64,000 bases of DNA from Thalassotalea_H sp040779345 (GCA_040779345.1 JBFONU010000015.1:26642-90641); one strand, 5' to 3'; shown: positions 53,872 through 63,924, numbered from the stretch's first letter. The notes: generated by a model from the letters alone, not told the origin. Numbers and translations are program-made.

Positions 53872-54546
53872 ATGAATAACACTATCAACTTACCTGTATT
53901 ATATTCTTTAAGAAACTGCCCATTTGCCATGCGTGCTAGGTTAGCGATATTTAAAAGCCATCAAAAAGTGTTTTTGCGTGACATAGTATTGAGTAATAAA
54001 CCAAACGAAATGTTAATGGCATCCCCTAAAGGCACTGTGCCGGTTTTGGTATCGAACCAATTCGGAGTGATTGACGAAAGTTTAGAGATCATGCTGTGGG
54101 CATTTGAGCAAAGTGATCCAGACGATTTTTTGCATAAAAATCACCACATTCATTCACCAACCAAAAACACAGAGATGATGTCATTAATTCAGGTTTTTGA
54201 TACACAATTCAAAGCCAGTTTAGAAAAATATAAGTGTGCTAAACGCTATCATGAAAGCAATGTGATTGAATGTCGGCAAGACTGTGAGGCTTATATCAAA
54301 CAATTAGAACAGCGCTTGACCGAACAAAAATTTTTAGTGTCAAACAAAGAAAGCCTTGCCGATATTGCCTTGTTACCATTTATTCGACAATTTGCCCGTA
54401 TTGAACGCCAGTGGTACCTGCAATCGCCCTATCCTAAGCTTCGCCATTGGTTAAATCACTATTTGCAAAGTGCAATGTTTACCAAAGTCATGGCAAAATA
54501 TCCGTTATGGGAAGAAAGCCAGCCAGAGATTATTTTTAGCTGCTAA
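53872..54546 (+). CDS. Glutathione S-transferase family protein
   Basis: 224 residues, thioredoxin-like N-terminal domain (LYSLRNCPFAMRARLAI with a CPFA at 16-19 resembling glutaredoxin) and SPKGTVPVLVS (cis-Pro), then the helical C-terminal GST domain. The CPxA motif suggests a redox-type GST that may act on disulfides rather than conjugate xenobiotics. It is divergent from the U32 gene and convergent with oxyR, so could be an oxidative stress partner; that is inference. Confidence 0.88.
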   Translation: MNNTINLPVLYSLRNCPFAMRARLAIFKSHQKVFLRDIVLSNKPNEMLMASPKGTVPVLVSNQFGVIDESLEIMLWAFEQSDPDDFLHKNHHIHSPTKNTEMMSLIQVFDTQFKASLEKYKCAKRYHESNVIECRQDCEAYIKQLEQRLTEQKFLVSNKESLADIALLPFIRQFARIERQWYLQSPYPKLRHWLNHYLQSAMFTKVMAKYPLWEESQPEIIFSC

Positions 54547-54582
54547 AAAATAACAGTAACAATAACAATAACGTAATGGCCT

Positions 54583-55479
54583 CTAGTTAATGACCCCGTC
54601 AAGCGAGCTTGTAATGGAGGTAACCACCTCTCGAATACAATCCATGCGTGCATAACCTTGCCTGATCACTAAGGATATGGTTCTTTTTGGAATTGGTTTA
54701 GAAAAACTAATATAGTTAATATCATTAACATTAACGTTTAATGTCGCTAAATAAGGTAATAATGTGATCCCTCGATTACTGGCAACCATATAACGCAATG
54801 TTTCTAAGCTGGTTGCCCTAAAACGTTGATCTTCTTTTGCTCCCGCACTAAAACAATAGCCCATCGCTTGATCTCTCAAACAATGGCCATCTTCTAGTGT
54901 CAGTAATGTTTGCTCGTTTAAGTCATTCAAAGACACTGTGTTTTGTTGACAAAATGGATGAGTATTTGCACATGCTAAAACAAAGGGTTCATTGAATAAG
55001 TCAAAACGTGCATATTTTTCCATTTCATCTAACCAAGGTAAAATAAGCACATCAAGTTCGCCATCCTCTAATGCTTTTAGCAAATTATCGGTTTTTTTTT
55101 CATGTAAATACAAATTGATATTTGGTAGCTGTTGATTAAGATCAGTAATAATATGAGGGAGTAAATAAGGTGCCAATGTTGGGATCAAACCAATATGTAA
55201 GTCTCCAGCTAGAGGATCGAGTAAGTTTTTTGCTGATAACTCAAAACGCTTCGCTGCTTTGATAACATTTCTAGCCTCTAGGATCAGTTCTTCGCCCGCT
55301 TGGGTTAACATCACCTTTCGAGTTTGTCTTTCGATTAAGGTTAAACCCAGCTGCTGTTCAAGTTTAATAATTTGGCCACTTAAGGTAGGCTGACTAACAA
55401 AACATGCTTCTGCAGCTTTACCAAAATGACGATGCTCATCAATGGCGAGTAAGTATTGAAGGTCTCGAATTTTTACCAT
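54583..55479 (-). CDS. oxyR: Hydrogen peroxide regulator OxyR
   Basis: 298 residues. LysR-type: N-terminal winged helix-turn-helix (GKAAEACFVSQPTLSGQIIKLEQQLGLTLIERQTRKVMLT). The redox pair is C200 and C209 in LEDGHCLRDQAMGYCF, matching E. coli C199/C208, so sensing by disulfide is conserved. Its own promoter is in the divergent region shared with fadE. Confidence 0.95.
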   Translation of the reverse strand: MVKIRDLQYLLAIDEHRHFGKAAEACFVSQPTLSGQIIKLEQQLGLTLIERQTRKVMLTQAGEELILEARNVIKAAKRFELSAKNLLDPLAGDLHIGLIPTLAPYLLPHIITDLNQQLPNINLYLHEKKTDNLLKALEDGELDVLILPWLDEMEKYARFDLFNEPFVLACANTHPFCQQNTVSLNDLNEQTLLTLEDGHCLRDQAMGYCFSAGAKEDQRFRATSLETLRYMVASNRGITLLPYLATLNVNVNDINYISFSKPIPKRTISLVIRQGYARMDCIREVVTSITSSLDGVIN

Positions 55480-55611
55480 AGCTTAAACCAATTTAAACAT
55501 ATCTTTCAATTGATTATTACAATAGCATAAAAATATTATCAGATAGTGATTTTTGATAGTCAATGACGATTTATAACCCACTTAAAATCCATAAAAATTG
55601 AGTAACTTTTA

Positions 55612-55665
55612 TTGATCTTCATGCAAATGCGACTTATGCTTAAAAGACTAATGGTCAGACCTCTA
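55612..55665 (+). promoter_or_regulatory. fadE promoter with FadR-like operator
   Basis: TTGATC (55612-55617) and TATGCT (55635-55640) form a sigma-70 pair with 17-base spacing. Just downstream of the predicted start site, 55647-55667, is ACTA-N2-GGTC-A-GACC-N2-TAGT, an interrupted palindrome whose core TGGTCAGACC (55652-55661) matches the FadR consensus (ANCTGGTCNGACNNGTT) at 9 of 13 fixed positions for the best 17-mer. The position suits repression. Confidence 0.6.
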
Positions 55666-55691
55666 GTTAACTTTTTATATAAGGATTATGT

Positions 55692-58136
55692 GTGGAATTA
55701 ATTGCTTGGATTTCCTGTGCGATAGTGGTTACCGGCTTTATGACTTATAACCGGGCTTCTCTCTCAACTTTTACTCTGTCATTTGCTACGTTAATGGCAA
55801 TTGGCACCTTTATGGACATTGTGTCATTTTTCGGATGGCTTATTTTTGCTATTTGTATTTTGCCCTTCACAATTCATGATATTCGAAAAAAATACATTAG
55901 CTTGCCATTATTGACTGCCTTTCAAAAAATAATGCCTGAAATGTCTAACACAGAAAAAGAGGCTATCGACGCCGGCACCACTTGGTTTGAAGCTGAGCTA
56001 TTTCGAGGTAACCCTGATTGGAAAAAACTTCACAACTATCCAAAACCCCGTTTAAGCACCGAAGAGCAAGCATTTATTGATGGGCCCGTTGAGGAAGTTT
56101 GTCGTATGGTAGACGAATGGCAAACAACGCATGAAAGAGCAGATCTATCCCCTGAGGTTTGGCAATATCTCAAAAATAACAAGTTTTTTGCGATGATCAT
56201 CAAAAAGCAATATGGCGGTTTAGAGTTTTGTGCCTATGCCCAATCAAGAGTGTTACAAAAACTTTCTGGCGCAAGTACCGTTTTAGCCAGTACGGTTGGC
56301 GTTCCCAATTCACTTGGGCCAGGAGAATTACTTCAACACTATGGTACAAAAGAGCAACAAGATTATTACTTACCTCGTTTAGCAAAAGGTGAAGAGATCC
56401 CCTGCTTTGCACTTACAAGCCCAGAAGCAGGCTCTGATGCCGGGGCAATCCCTGATTTTGGCGTGGTATGCAAAGGAGAATTTGAAGGTAAAGAAGTCTT
56501 AGGAATGAAGTTAACGTGGAATAAGCGTTACATTACCTTAGCTCCTATCGCAACGGTATTAGGTCTAGCTTTTAAATTACGAGATCCCGATGCTTTATTA
56601 GGTGATAAAGAAGAATTAGGGATAACGTGTGCCTTGATCCCAACCAATATTGAAGGTGTGATCACCGGTCGTCGACATTTCCCCCTTAATGTGCCTTTTC
56701 AAAATGGACCTACACAAGGTAACGAAGTATTTGTGCCACTTGATTTTATCATCGGCGGTGCAGAAATGGCAGGACAAGGCTGGAGAATGCTCGTTGAATG
56801 TTTGTCTGTTGGGCGCGCGATAACCTTACCCTCTAATAGTGCCGGCGGCATAAAATCAATTGCTTTAGCGACAGGTGCTTACAGTAGAATTCGCCGCCAA
56901 TTTAAATTACCCATAGGTAAAATGGAGGGCATTGAAGAAGCATTAGCTCGTATTGGTGGTAATGCTTACCTTATGGATGCCGTCACCACACTTTCTACTG
57001 GCGCGATAGATTTAGGTGAAAAGCCATCCGTGGTTTCCGCAATTTCAAAATATCACCTCACTGAAAAAATGCGCAGCTGTATCTCAGATGCTATGGATAT
57101 ACACGGAGGAAAAGGGATTTGCATGGGTAAAAGCAATTACCTTGCTCGAGGTTATCAAGGAGCTCCTGTGGCAATCACCGTTGAAGGCGCAAACATTTTA
57201 ACACGTAGTATGATCATTTATGGTCAAGGTGCTATTCGCTGTCATCCTTATGTGTTAGCTGAACTAGCCGCTGCAAATAATGACAATGAAATGCAAGCGT
57301 TAAAAGATTTTGATCATGCTTTGTTTGGCCATATTGGTTTTGCCATCAGTAATATTGTTAGAAGTAAATGGATGTCGTTAACCGGCTCACGATTTATCAG
57401 AACACCATTTAATGACGAAACGCGTCGTTACTACCAATTAATGACGAGGTTTAGCTCTAACTTAGCCATGATGTCAGATATCGCGATGTTAACGCTTGGC
57501 GGGGATTTAAAACGCAGAGAACGAATTTCAGCTCGATTAGGCGATATATTAAGTTACCTTTATTTAGCCAGTGCTAGTTTAAAACGATTTAACGATGAAG
57601 GTAGACAGTCTCAAGACCTACCTTTAGTGAAATGGGCAGTAGAAGACTCCCTCTACCGAGCACAAAAATCGATGGATGAATTGATTGGTAATTTTCCTAA
57701 TACGGCTATTGCACTTGCTTTAAGAGCGATAATATTTCCACTAGGGACTTGGTTGAAAAAACCGTCTGATCTCACCGATCATGACGTTGCCAAAATTCTT
57801 CAAACCCCTTGCGAATCGAGAACAAGATTAGGCCAAGGTCAATATTTAACGGATGATGGTAAAAACTTACTGGGTCAACTAGAAACCGCACTAGTAAATA
57901 TTATTGCCAGTGAGCCAATATTTGACAAAGTGTGTTTAGCCATTAAGGAAAAACTACCTTTTTATCAACTTGATATAGTTGCTGATAAAGGTCTAAAGGC
58001 AAAGGTTATCTCCGAGCAAGAAGCACAATTACTCAGAGAAGCTGAGCAACAACGTTTAGCCGTAATTAATGTAGATGACTTTGATAGTCATGAATTAATG
58101 GCCTATTCGTTCACAAAAGAAAACCCATCTGCTTAA
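55692..58136 (+). CDS. fadE: Acyl-CoA dehydrogenase FadE
   Basis: 814 residues, the same length as E. coli FadE. First oxidation step of fatty acid beta-oxidation, FAD-dependent. N-terminal hydrophobic segments (about 2-22, 27-60) anchor it to the membrane. The acyl-CoA dehydrogenase core includes PCFALTSPEAGSDAGAIPDFG, ITGRRHFPLNVPFQNGPTQGNEVFVP, DAMDIHGGKGICMG and VEGANILTRSMIIYGQGAIRCHPY. Start is GTG 55692 with AAGGA at 55681-55685. Confidence 0.96.
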   Translation: MELIAWISCAIVVTGFMTYNRASLSTFTLSFATLMAIGTFMDIVSFFGWLIFAICILPFTIHDIRKKYISLPLLTAFQKIMPEMSNTEKEAIDAGTTWFEAELFRGNPDWKKLHNYPKPRLSTEEQAFIDGPVEEVCRMVDEWQTTHERADLSPEVWQYLKNNKFFAMIIKKQYGGLEFCAYAQSRVLQKLSGASTVLASTVGVPNSLGPGELLQHYGTKEQQDYYLPRLAKGEEIPCFALTSPEAGSDAGAIPDFGVVCKGEFEGKEVLGMKLTWNKRYITLAPIATVLGLAFKLRDPDALLGDKEELGITCALIPTNIEGVITGRRHFPLNVPFQNGPTQGNEVFVPLDFIIGGAEMAGQGWRMLVECLSVGRAITLPSNSAGGIKSIALATGAYSRIRRQFKLPIGKMEGIEEALARIGGNAYLMDAVTTLSTGAIDLGEKPSVVSAISKYHLTEKMRSCISDAMDIHGGKGICMGKSNYLARGYQGAPVAITVEGANILTRSMIIYGQGAIRCHPYVLAELAAANNDNEMQALKDFDHALFGHIGFAISNIVRSKWMSLTGSRFIRTPFNDETRRYYQLMTRFSSNLAMMSDIAMLTLGGDLKRRERISARLGDILSYLYLASASLKRFNDEGRQSQDLPLVKWAVEDSLYRAQKSMDELIGNFPNTAIALALRAIIFPLGTWLKKPSDLTDHDVAKILQTPCESRTRLGQGQYLTDDGKNLLGQLETALVNIIASEPIFDKVCLAIKEKLPFYQLDIVADKGLKAKVISEQEAQLLREAEQQRLAVINVDDFDSHELMAYSFTKENPSA

Positions 58137-58140
58137 CAAA

Positions 58141-58189
58141 TTGGCTAGAAAGTACCAAACAAAATCGCTGTTCTTTCTAGCCAAATTTT
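58141..58189 (+). terminator. Putative fadE terminator
   Basis: A 12-bp perfect stem (TTGGCTAGAAAG at 58141-58152 with CTTTCTAGCCAA at 58173-58184) around a 20-base loop, followed by ATTTTC. The long loop is unusual, and the T-run is short. Confidence 0.6.
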
Positions 58190-58318
58190 CTCAATAAAAT
58201 TAATTAATCGTTATGCTAATCAAATACTCAGCGTACATCTGTTACTTAAAAAGCAATACCAATCTGATTGAGTTCTAGGTAAAATACGATTCAAATTTTA
58301 GTATCATCATATCACGCT

Positions 58319-59212
58319 ATGCTTTCAAGCCTGCCTTCATTCATTTTAATGCCATTATCTTTTACCCTTTTTTGTTTAAATTTAGCCATAAGTGGTTTTT
58401 TAATATTTCTCGGGGGAGTGATAAGAATAATCTTACCCTTTAACTATATTAGCCAAATAATGCATCACCCTATGCATTTTATTTATCGAATATGGGCGTT
58501 AAATAACTTTTTGATCATGACACTATTTAATAACATCACATGGAAAATTTCTGGCGATGAAAATTTAAATAAGAATTCTTGGTATTTACTTGTCGCCAAT
58601 CATCAAAGTTGGTTAGACATTTTTGTACTTTCTCACTTTGCTCGCACAAGAATTCCCGAGCCAAAATACTTTTTAAAAGAATCGTTAAAAAAGGTGCCCT
58701 TTATTGGCATGGCTTGTTGGGCTCTCGATATGCCTTTTATGAAGCGTTATAGTAAATCATTTCTCAAAAAGCACCCTCACCTTATTGGCGTTGATATTGA
58801 AACAACTAAAAACTCTTGCAAAAAATTCAAAAAGCAACCAACCTCTATCATTAATTTTGTTGAAGGGACAAGATTTACTCCGCAAAAACACAAAAAACAG
58901 CAAAGTAACTTTACTCACTTACTTGCGCCAAAATCAGGCGGTATCGCTTTTACATTAGCAACCATGGGCGAGCAGTTTGATAAGATCCTTAATATTACCT
59001 TGGTTTATCCTAGTAACAATGGGCATATAATGAAAGATATGCTTAAAGGAAAATTAACAGAGATAGTCATCGACATTGAACAAATTGAGAATATCGATGA
59101 ACTAAGAGGTGATTATAACGATGATATCGACTATAAGCGTCGATTCCATCGCTGGTTGTCAAGCTTATGGCACAAGAATGATGAAAAAATAAACCGTCAT
59201 TTGATAAGGTAA
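58319..59212 (+). CDS. YihG/PlsC-like acyltransferase
   Basis: 297 residues. One or two N-terminal membrane segments (about 8-40), then the acyltransferase motifs: NHQSWLD (H95 to D100, HX4D) and NFVEGTRFTP (glycerol phosphate binding). YihG-type members may make or remodel lysophosphatidic acid. The C-terminal part is basic. It lies between fadE and a TetR regulator on the same strand. Confidence 0.87.
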   Translation: MLSSLPSFILMPLSFTLFCLNLAISGFLIFLGGVIRIILPFNYISQIMHHPMHFIYRIWALNNFLIMTLFNNITWKISGDENLNKNSWYLLVANHQSWLDIFVLSHFARTRIPEPKYFLKESLKKVPFIGMACWALDMPFMKRYSKSFLKKHPHLIGVDIETTKNSCKKFKKQPTSIINFVEGTRFTPQKHKKQQSNFTHLLAPKSGGIAFTLATMGEQFDKILNITLVYPSNNGHIMKDMLKGKLTEIVIDIEQIENIDELRGDYNDDIDYKRRFHRWLSSLWHKNDEKINRHLIR

Positions 59213-59316
59213 AAACACCCAATTATTTGTATTTATTATCATTTGTGGATAGCGCTTGATATTAGCCCTAAAGATTGTTAACTTCTTGTTAACACTCTTT
59301 AACGCTTTTACTCATT

Positions 59317-59997
59317 ATGTCAACAATCGAAGCAAAAACACCAACAAAACGTCGCTCAAAGGGTGAGCAAACCCGAAGTCAGATCCTTAATTCGGCCATT
59401 GAAGTGCTTGCTACCCAAGGAATAAAAGGAACCACTCATCGGGCTATTGCTAATCATGCACAGTTACAACTATCGTTAACTACCTATTATTTTAAAGATA
59501 TTCAAGAACTCGTCCATGAAGCCTTTATGTTAAGCTCAACCATAACAGTTTCTAGGGCTAGCGCTGCATGGTTACCTGCGTTCGAATTATTGAACTCATA
59601 TACGAAAACACAACTTAAAAAAGTAGCGTTACGCGCCGAATTAGCAGAAGTGTTAGCCACTATGGCGACAAACTATTTAGTGAATAAAATTAAACAACAC
59701 CCAACAGAACTAGCTATTGAGCAATTGTTATTTACTGAAATACAAAACACACCACAGTTACGAGATCTTGCGAGTAATCATAGACATGCTTTATTACAGC
59801 CTTTCATTGAGCTATGTTCTTATTTTAATAAAGATAATGCGCAGCTTGATGCCGATATAATGCTTACCATTTTCACTCAATTAGAATATCGAAATCTCGT
59901 GGTCCCGGCTGAAGAAATCAACATTTCTTATATTCATCAAACTGTATTAAGAATCGTTAACTGGATCATGCAACTTAAACACAACCCAACTTTGTAG
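59317..59997 (+). CDS. TetR-family regulator
   Basis: 226 residues. N-terminal helix-turn-helix: EQTRSQILNSAIEVLATQGIKGTTHRAIANHAQLQLSLTTYYFKDIQELVHEAF, with the family's characteristic TTYYFKD. A basic tail precedes it (TPTKRRSKG). The ligand domain is undefined. Located before the aldehyde dehydrogenase gene (63 bases to its preferred start), which it may regulate. It does not resemble PsrA closely at the N terminus. Confidence 0.87.
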   Translation: MSTIEAKTPTKRRSKGEQTRSQILNSAIEVLATQGIKGTTHRAIANHAQLQLSLTTYYFKDIQELVHEAFMLSSTITVSRASAAWLPAFELLNSYTKTQLKKVALRAELAEVLATMATNYLVNKIKQHPTELAIEQLLFTEIQNTPQLRDLASNHRHALLQPFIELCSYFNKDNAQLDADIMLTIFTQLEYRNLVVPAEEINISYIHQTVLRIVNWIMQLKHNPTL

Positions 59998-60060
59998 CCA
60001 CGTATTAAATAGTGTAAATTAACTCTCCTGGTTATGCCTAAAATAGGCTCAGGAGACTTT

Positions 60061-61434
60061 GTGAATTTTGAACAACAAATAAATCTACATAAACAATTCG
60101 CTAATACGCGAATAACTCATGATATTTCGTGGCGTAAAAAGCAATTATTACAAATTAGCAAGTTAGTCAGTGAAAATGAGAAACTTTGGTTAGCCGCATT
60201 ACAGTCTGACCTTGCTAAGCCGACACTTGAAGCTTGGATCACCGAAGTCTCATCTATCACCGCAGATGTAAAACACGTTATTAAGCACCTAAAAAAATGG
60301 GCAAAAAAGCGCCGTGTTTCCACTCCAATTATTGCTCAACCAGGGCATTCATACATTAAACCAGAGCCTTTAGGTACAATACTTATTATCGGCGCTTGGA
60401 ATTACCCTTTGCAGTTGACTTTAGCTCCCCTGATAGCAGTGATATCTGCTGGCAATACCGCAATTATTAAACCTTCTGAATTGGCTCCTGCCACTTCATC
60501 TTTATTATCTAAATTGATTCCCCACTATTTAGATAATAATGCAGTATCGGTTATTGAAGGGGGGGTGGAAGAAACAACCGAGCTCTTGAAATACCCTTTC
60601 GATCATATTATGTATACCGGTAATGGCGAGGTCGGTCGTATTGTTATGAGGGCAGCAGCAAAACATTTAACACCAATCACTTTAGAGTTAGGAGGAAAAA
60701 GTCCCGTTTATATTGATGAAAGTGCAGACTTAACAATGACAGCTAAAAGGTTAGCTTGGGGTAAATGGATGAATGCAGGACAAACCTGTATAGCACCCGA
60801 TTATATTTTGATGACAGAGACAAACCTTTCTGACTTTATTGATTCGCTCAAAGAGCAAATATTAGCGATGTTTGGCAAAGATGTTAAAACAAGTGCTTCA
60901 TATGGGCGAATTATCAATCTTCGTCATACCAAACGTATTGCTTTATATATTAATGACGGCGAACTGCTTCATGGCGGTGAAGTTGATGAAGCCGCTTTAT
61001 TTATTGAACCAACAATCATTTTAAACCCTGACTTAAACAGTGCCGTTATGAACAATGAAATTTTCGGTCCTATCTTGCCAATAATTACCGTTAAAAACTT
61101 TGAAGAGGCAAAAGCTTTTGTCAATGCGCGCGATAAACCTTTATCTTCTTATATTTTTACTAAAAATAAACAGCAAAGTGACACTTGGATAAATGAAATT
61201 AGTTCAGGTCAACAAGCGATTAATGATGTGATGATGTTTAACGCCGTACCTGAATTACCATTTGGTGGAGTTGGACCAAGTGGCATTGGGCAATACAGCG
61301 GTAAAGCCGGCTTTGAAAATTTTAGTCACTTAAAGTCGGTACTATACCGGCCATTTATTAAAGATTTACCGATGCGATTTGCGCCCTATTCAAGACTAAA
61401 ATTTAGTTTACTTCGCTTGATCCGTCGTATATAA
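60061..61434 (+). CDS. Aldehyde dehydrogenase (ALDH3-like, coniferyl aldehyde type)
   Basis: 457 residues from GTG 60061, which has AGGAG at 60051-60055 with 5-base spacing; the open frame to ATG 60034 has no ribosome binding site. Oxidises aldehydes to acids with NAD(P). Catalytic Cys243 (AGQTCIAPDY), Glu209 (LELGGKSP) and IIGAWNYPLQLTL are characteristic of the ALDH3-like group, as is the absence of a dimerisation-type C-terminal extension. Substrate is probably a medium-chain or fatty aldehyde given its neighbours; this is inference. Confidence 0.9.
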   Translation: MNFEQQINLHKQFANTRITHDISWRKKQLLQISKLVSENEKLWLAALQSDLAKPTLEAWITEVSSITADVKHVIKHLKKWAKKRRVSTPIIAQPGHSYIKPEPLGTILIIGAWNYPLQLTLAPLIAVISAGNTAIIKPSELAPATSSLLSKLIPHYLDNNAVSVIEGGVEETTELLKYPFDHIMYTGNGEVGRIVMRAAAKHLTPITLELGGKSPVYIDESADLTMTAKRLAWGKWMNAGQTCIAPDYILMTETNLSDFIDSLKEQILAMFGKDVKTSASYGRIINLRHTKRIALYINDGELLHGGEVDEAALFIEPTIILNPDLNSAVMNNEIFGPILPIITVKNFEEAKAFVNARDKPLSSYIFTKNKQQSDTWINEISSGQQAINDVMMFNAVPELPFGGVGPSGIGQYSGKAGFENFSHLKSVLYRPFIKDLPMRFAPYSRLKFSLLRLIRRI

Positions 61435-61463
61435 AAAAAAAGCTGCAATTAGCAGCTTTTTTT
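61433..61463. terminator. Bidirectional intrinsic terminator
   Basis: AAGCTGC (61440-61446) pairs with GCAGCTT (61452-61458), loop AATTA, A-run before and T-run after. Serves the convergent aldehyde dehydrogenase and acyl-CoA dehydrogenase genes. Confidence 0.88.
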
Positions 61464-61479
61464 ATAACGATTCAATGCA

Positions 61480-63300
61480 TTATAAAAACGACAATAAGTC
61501 TTCATCGAGCTGCATTAATGTTTTTGGATCCGCCATCATGGTGGCAGCATGAGATTTAATTCTTGGTAAAATACGTTCAAAATAGAATTCAGCCGTTTTA
61601 ATTTTAGCGCGGTAAAAATCTCTATTTTCCACATCACCAGCTAGCTTTTCATATGCAGCTTGAGCCATTTGTGCCCAAAAATATCCCATGGTGATATAAC
61701 CAGAATACATTAAATAATCAACAGAAGCTGAACCTACTATATCTCTATCTTTCTTCGCTTTTAATGCTAAACGAACAGAGTATTGTTGCCAATTTGCTAC
61801 CGCTTTACTTAATGGCCAAATAAATTTGTTCATTTGTCTTTTATAAGGGTTACTCGAGATCATACTTTTTTCACGGCAAAAGCCTAGTATTTCCATGGTA
61901 AAGCTTTTAAGTGACTTTCCACGACTTAATAAAATTTTACGTCCTAGTAAATCAAGTGCCTGAATGCCTGTGGTTCCTTCGTATAAAGTTGATATACGAC
62001 AATCACGCACTATTTGCTCCATTCCCCACTCTTTTATATAGCCATGTCCGCCAAATATCTGTACACCTAAATTCGCACTTTCAGAGCCAACTTCGGTTAA
62101 GAATGCTTTTAAAATTGGCGTGATAAACCCTAAACGATAATCGGCACGTTTACGCTCTTTCTCGTCTTTTGACATTTCTAAGGTATCGACAAGTTTTGAG
62201 GCGTAATAAATCATCGCACGTCCTCCCTCAGCAAATGCTTTTTGGGTTAATAGCATTCTTCTAACATCAGGGTGAACAATAATAGGATCAGCCACTTTAT
62301 CTGGCTGTTTAGCCCCCGTTAATGAACGCATCGATAAGCGTTCTTTAGCGTAAATTAGTGCATTTTGGTATGACAATTCAGCGGAGCAAACCCCTTGTAA
62401 TGCCGTACCAACACGAGCGGTATTCATAAAGGTAAACATACATTCTAAGCCTTTATTTTCAGGCCCGATTAATACGCCTTGCGCGTTATCAAAATTAAGC
62501 ACAGCAGTTACGGAGGCTTTAATGCCCATTTTATCTTCAATAGAGCCACAGGTGACATTATTCTCGCCAATAATGGTTCCATCTTGTTCTACGGCCATTT
62601 TAGGCACAATAAATAATGAAATCCCTCGAGTGCCTGCTGGTGCGTCAGGTAAACGAGCCAACACAATGTGAACAATATTCTCGGTTAAATCATGTTCGCC
62701 TGCGGAAATAAAAATTTTAGTACCACTAATTGCGTATGTACCATCTCCATTAGGAGTCGCTTTAGTTTTCACTTGGCCAAGATCTGTACCGCATTGAGGC
62801 TCTGTTAAGCACATAGTGCCTGTCCACGTGCCTTCAGTGAGTTTGGTCAAATAAAGTTGTTTTTGTTCATCAGTTCCGTGTGCATCAATGGTATTCATTG
62901 CACCATGACTTAGCCCCGGATACATAGTCCATGACCAATTAGCAGTTCCCATCATTTCAGATTTAACCATGCCTAATGAAGGTGGGAGTCCTTGTCCGCC
63001 ATATTCAATACCATGAGCTAACGATTGCCAACCGCCATCAACAAAATGTTGGTAGGCTTCTTTAAAACCTTTAGGTGTCGTTACTTTTCCATTATCAAAT
63101 TGACAACCTTCTTTATCACCACTTTGGTTTAGAGGTAACAGTTCGTTTTCACAAAACTTAGCACACTCTTGGAAAATAGCGTCTACCAAATCAGGTGTCG
63201 CTTCTTCAAATTCAGGGTATTTCTCAAAATGTTGATAATAGTTAAACACATCTTCAAAAAGAAATTTTATGTCTGCGATCGGTGCTTTATAAGTCAGCAT
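61480..63300 (-). CDS. Acyl-CoA dehydrogenase, long type with C-terminal domain
   Basis: 606 residues, the long acyl-CoA dehydrogenase group that includes DmdC and pseudomonad PA0506-type FadE. N-terminal cap (YKAPIADIKFLFEDVF), core motifs CLTEPQCGTDLGQVKTKA and FISAGEHDL, and QIFGGHGYIKEWGMEQIVRDCRISTLYEGTTGIQALDLLGRK, with the catalytic Glu in YEGTTG. The last 120 residues are the extra C-terminal domain. Substrate (fatty acyl-CoA or methylmercaptopropionyl-CoA) cannot be read from sequence. Confidence 0.93.
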   Translation of the reverse strand: MLTYKAPIADIKFLFEDVFNYYQHFEKYPEFEEATPDLVDAIFQECAKFCENELLPLNQSGDKEGCQFDNGKVTTPKGFKEAYQHFVDGGWQSLAHGIEYGGQGLPPSLGMVKSEMMGTANWSWTMYPGLSHGAMNTIDAHGTDEQKQLYLTKLTEGTWTGTMCLTEPQCGTDLGQVKTKATPNGDGTYAISGTKIFISAGEHDLTENIVHIVLARLPDAPAGTRGISLFIVPKMAVEQDGTIIGENNVTCGSIEDKMGIKASVTAVLNFDNAQGVLIGPENKGLECMFTFMNTARVGTALQGVCSAELSYQNALIYAKERLSMRSLTGAKQPDKVADPIIVHPDVRRMLLTQKAFAEGGRAMIYYASKLVDTLEMSKDEKERKRADYRLGFITPILKAFLTEVGSESANLGVQIFGGHGYIKEWGMEQIVRDCRISTLYEGTTGIQALDLLGRKILLSRGKSLKSFTMEILGFCREKSMISSNPYKRQMNKFIWPLSKAVANWQQYSVRLALKAKKDRDIVGSASVDYLMYSGYITMGYFWAQMAQAAYEKLAGDVENRDFYRAKIKTAEFYFERILPRIKSHAATMMADPKTLMQLDEDLLSFL

Positions 63301-63924
63301 GAATTAACTCCACAAGGGTAAATATAGCGTAATTGGTATTTATACTATTGAATATTAATTACAAAAGCAACTGGTCTTACCACTTATTTTTTTTATCACT
63401 ATAAAACACTGTATTAGTGCAAAAGCTAATAATAATTAAATAACACAAGCTACGTTTTTCTGGCTGCCCTAGCGTATGGTAATTGTGGCATTTAAAAACT
63501 CTCAATACTTCTTATTATCCTCGTTATTAAACGCTGGATACATCAGCACATTGTTCACTCTCTATATGACAGTTTTTTATCGCTGACGTTTGCTAATTAT
63601 TGATATGCTCCAGAGCTTTTAGCGATAATAAATAACACCAATCGATAAATAGTAGTCATTTATTAAGGAAATACCACATCAATAAGTCATTAGAATATAG
63701 GCGGCAGATTGCCTTTGATTGAAAATATTAATCAATATATACAAAATTTTATTGTGAATTTTTATGCACAGATAAATTCAATATAAGTATTTCTAGCATT
63801 GAAAGTGTACAAAGCTAACAGAGATTTTTTAAGACAAGTGAAATATTTAGATCGTAGAAGATACTGACTAGCGTATGGGAGTATTTATAAATATAGAGAT
63901 ATAAATTATTTGAGGTGAAAAATG
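63301..63924. other. Long noncoding stretch between acyl-CoA dehydrogenase and tRNA-Asp
   Basis: About 620 AT-rich bases without a credible gene. It contains the upstream region of the acyl-CoA dehydrogenase gene with a FadR-like site (63369-63385), and an 11-base direct repeat CTAGCGTATGG near 63469 and 63869. I see no integrase, attachment-like repeat of the tRNA end or terminator. Confidence 0.4.
63369..63385 (-). promoter_or_regulatory. FadR-like operator upstream of acyl-CoA dehydrogenase
   Basis: On the minus strand the 17-mer reads AAGTGGTAAGACCAGTT, matching the FadR consensus ANCTGGTCNGACNNGTT at 11 of 13 fixed positions. It lies 69 bases before the start codon at 63300. The fadE gene 7.7 kb away has a similar site. 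Confidence 0.6.

Noticed and set aside
63469..63879. CTAGCGTATGG repeated twice, 400 bases apart
   Set aside because: An 11-base repeat in AT-rich DNA is not enough to claim attachment sites or a mobile element.
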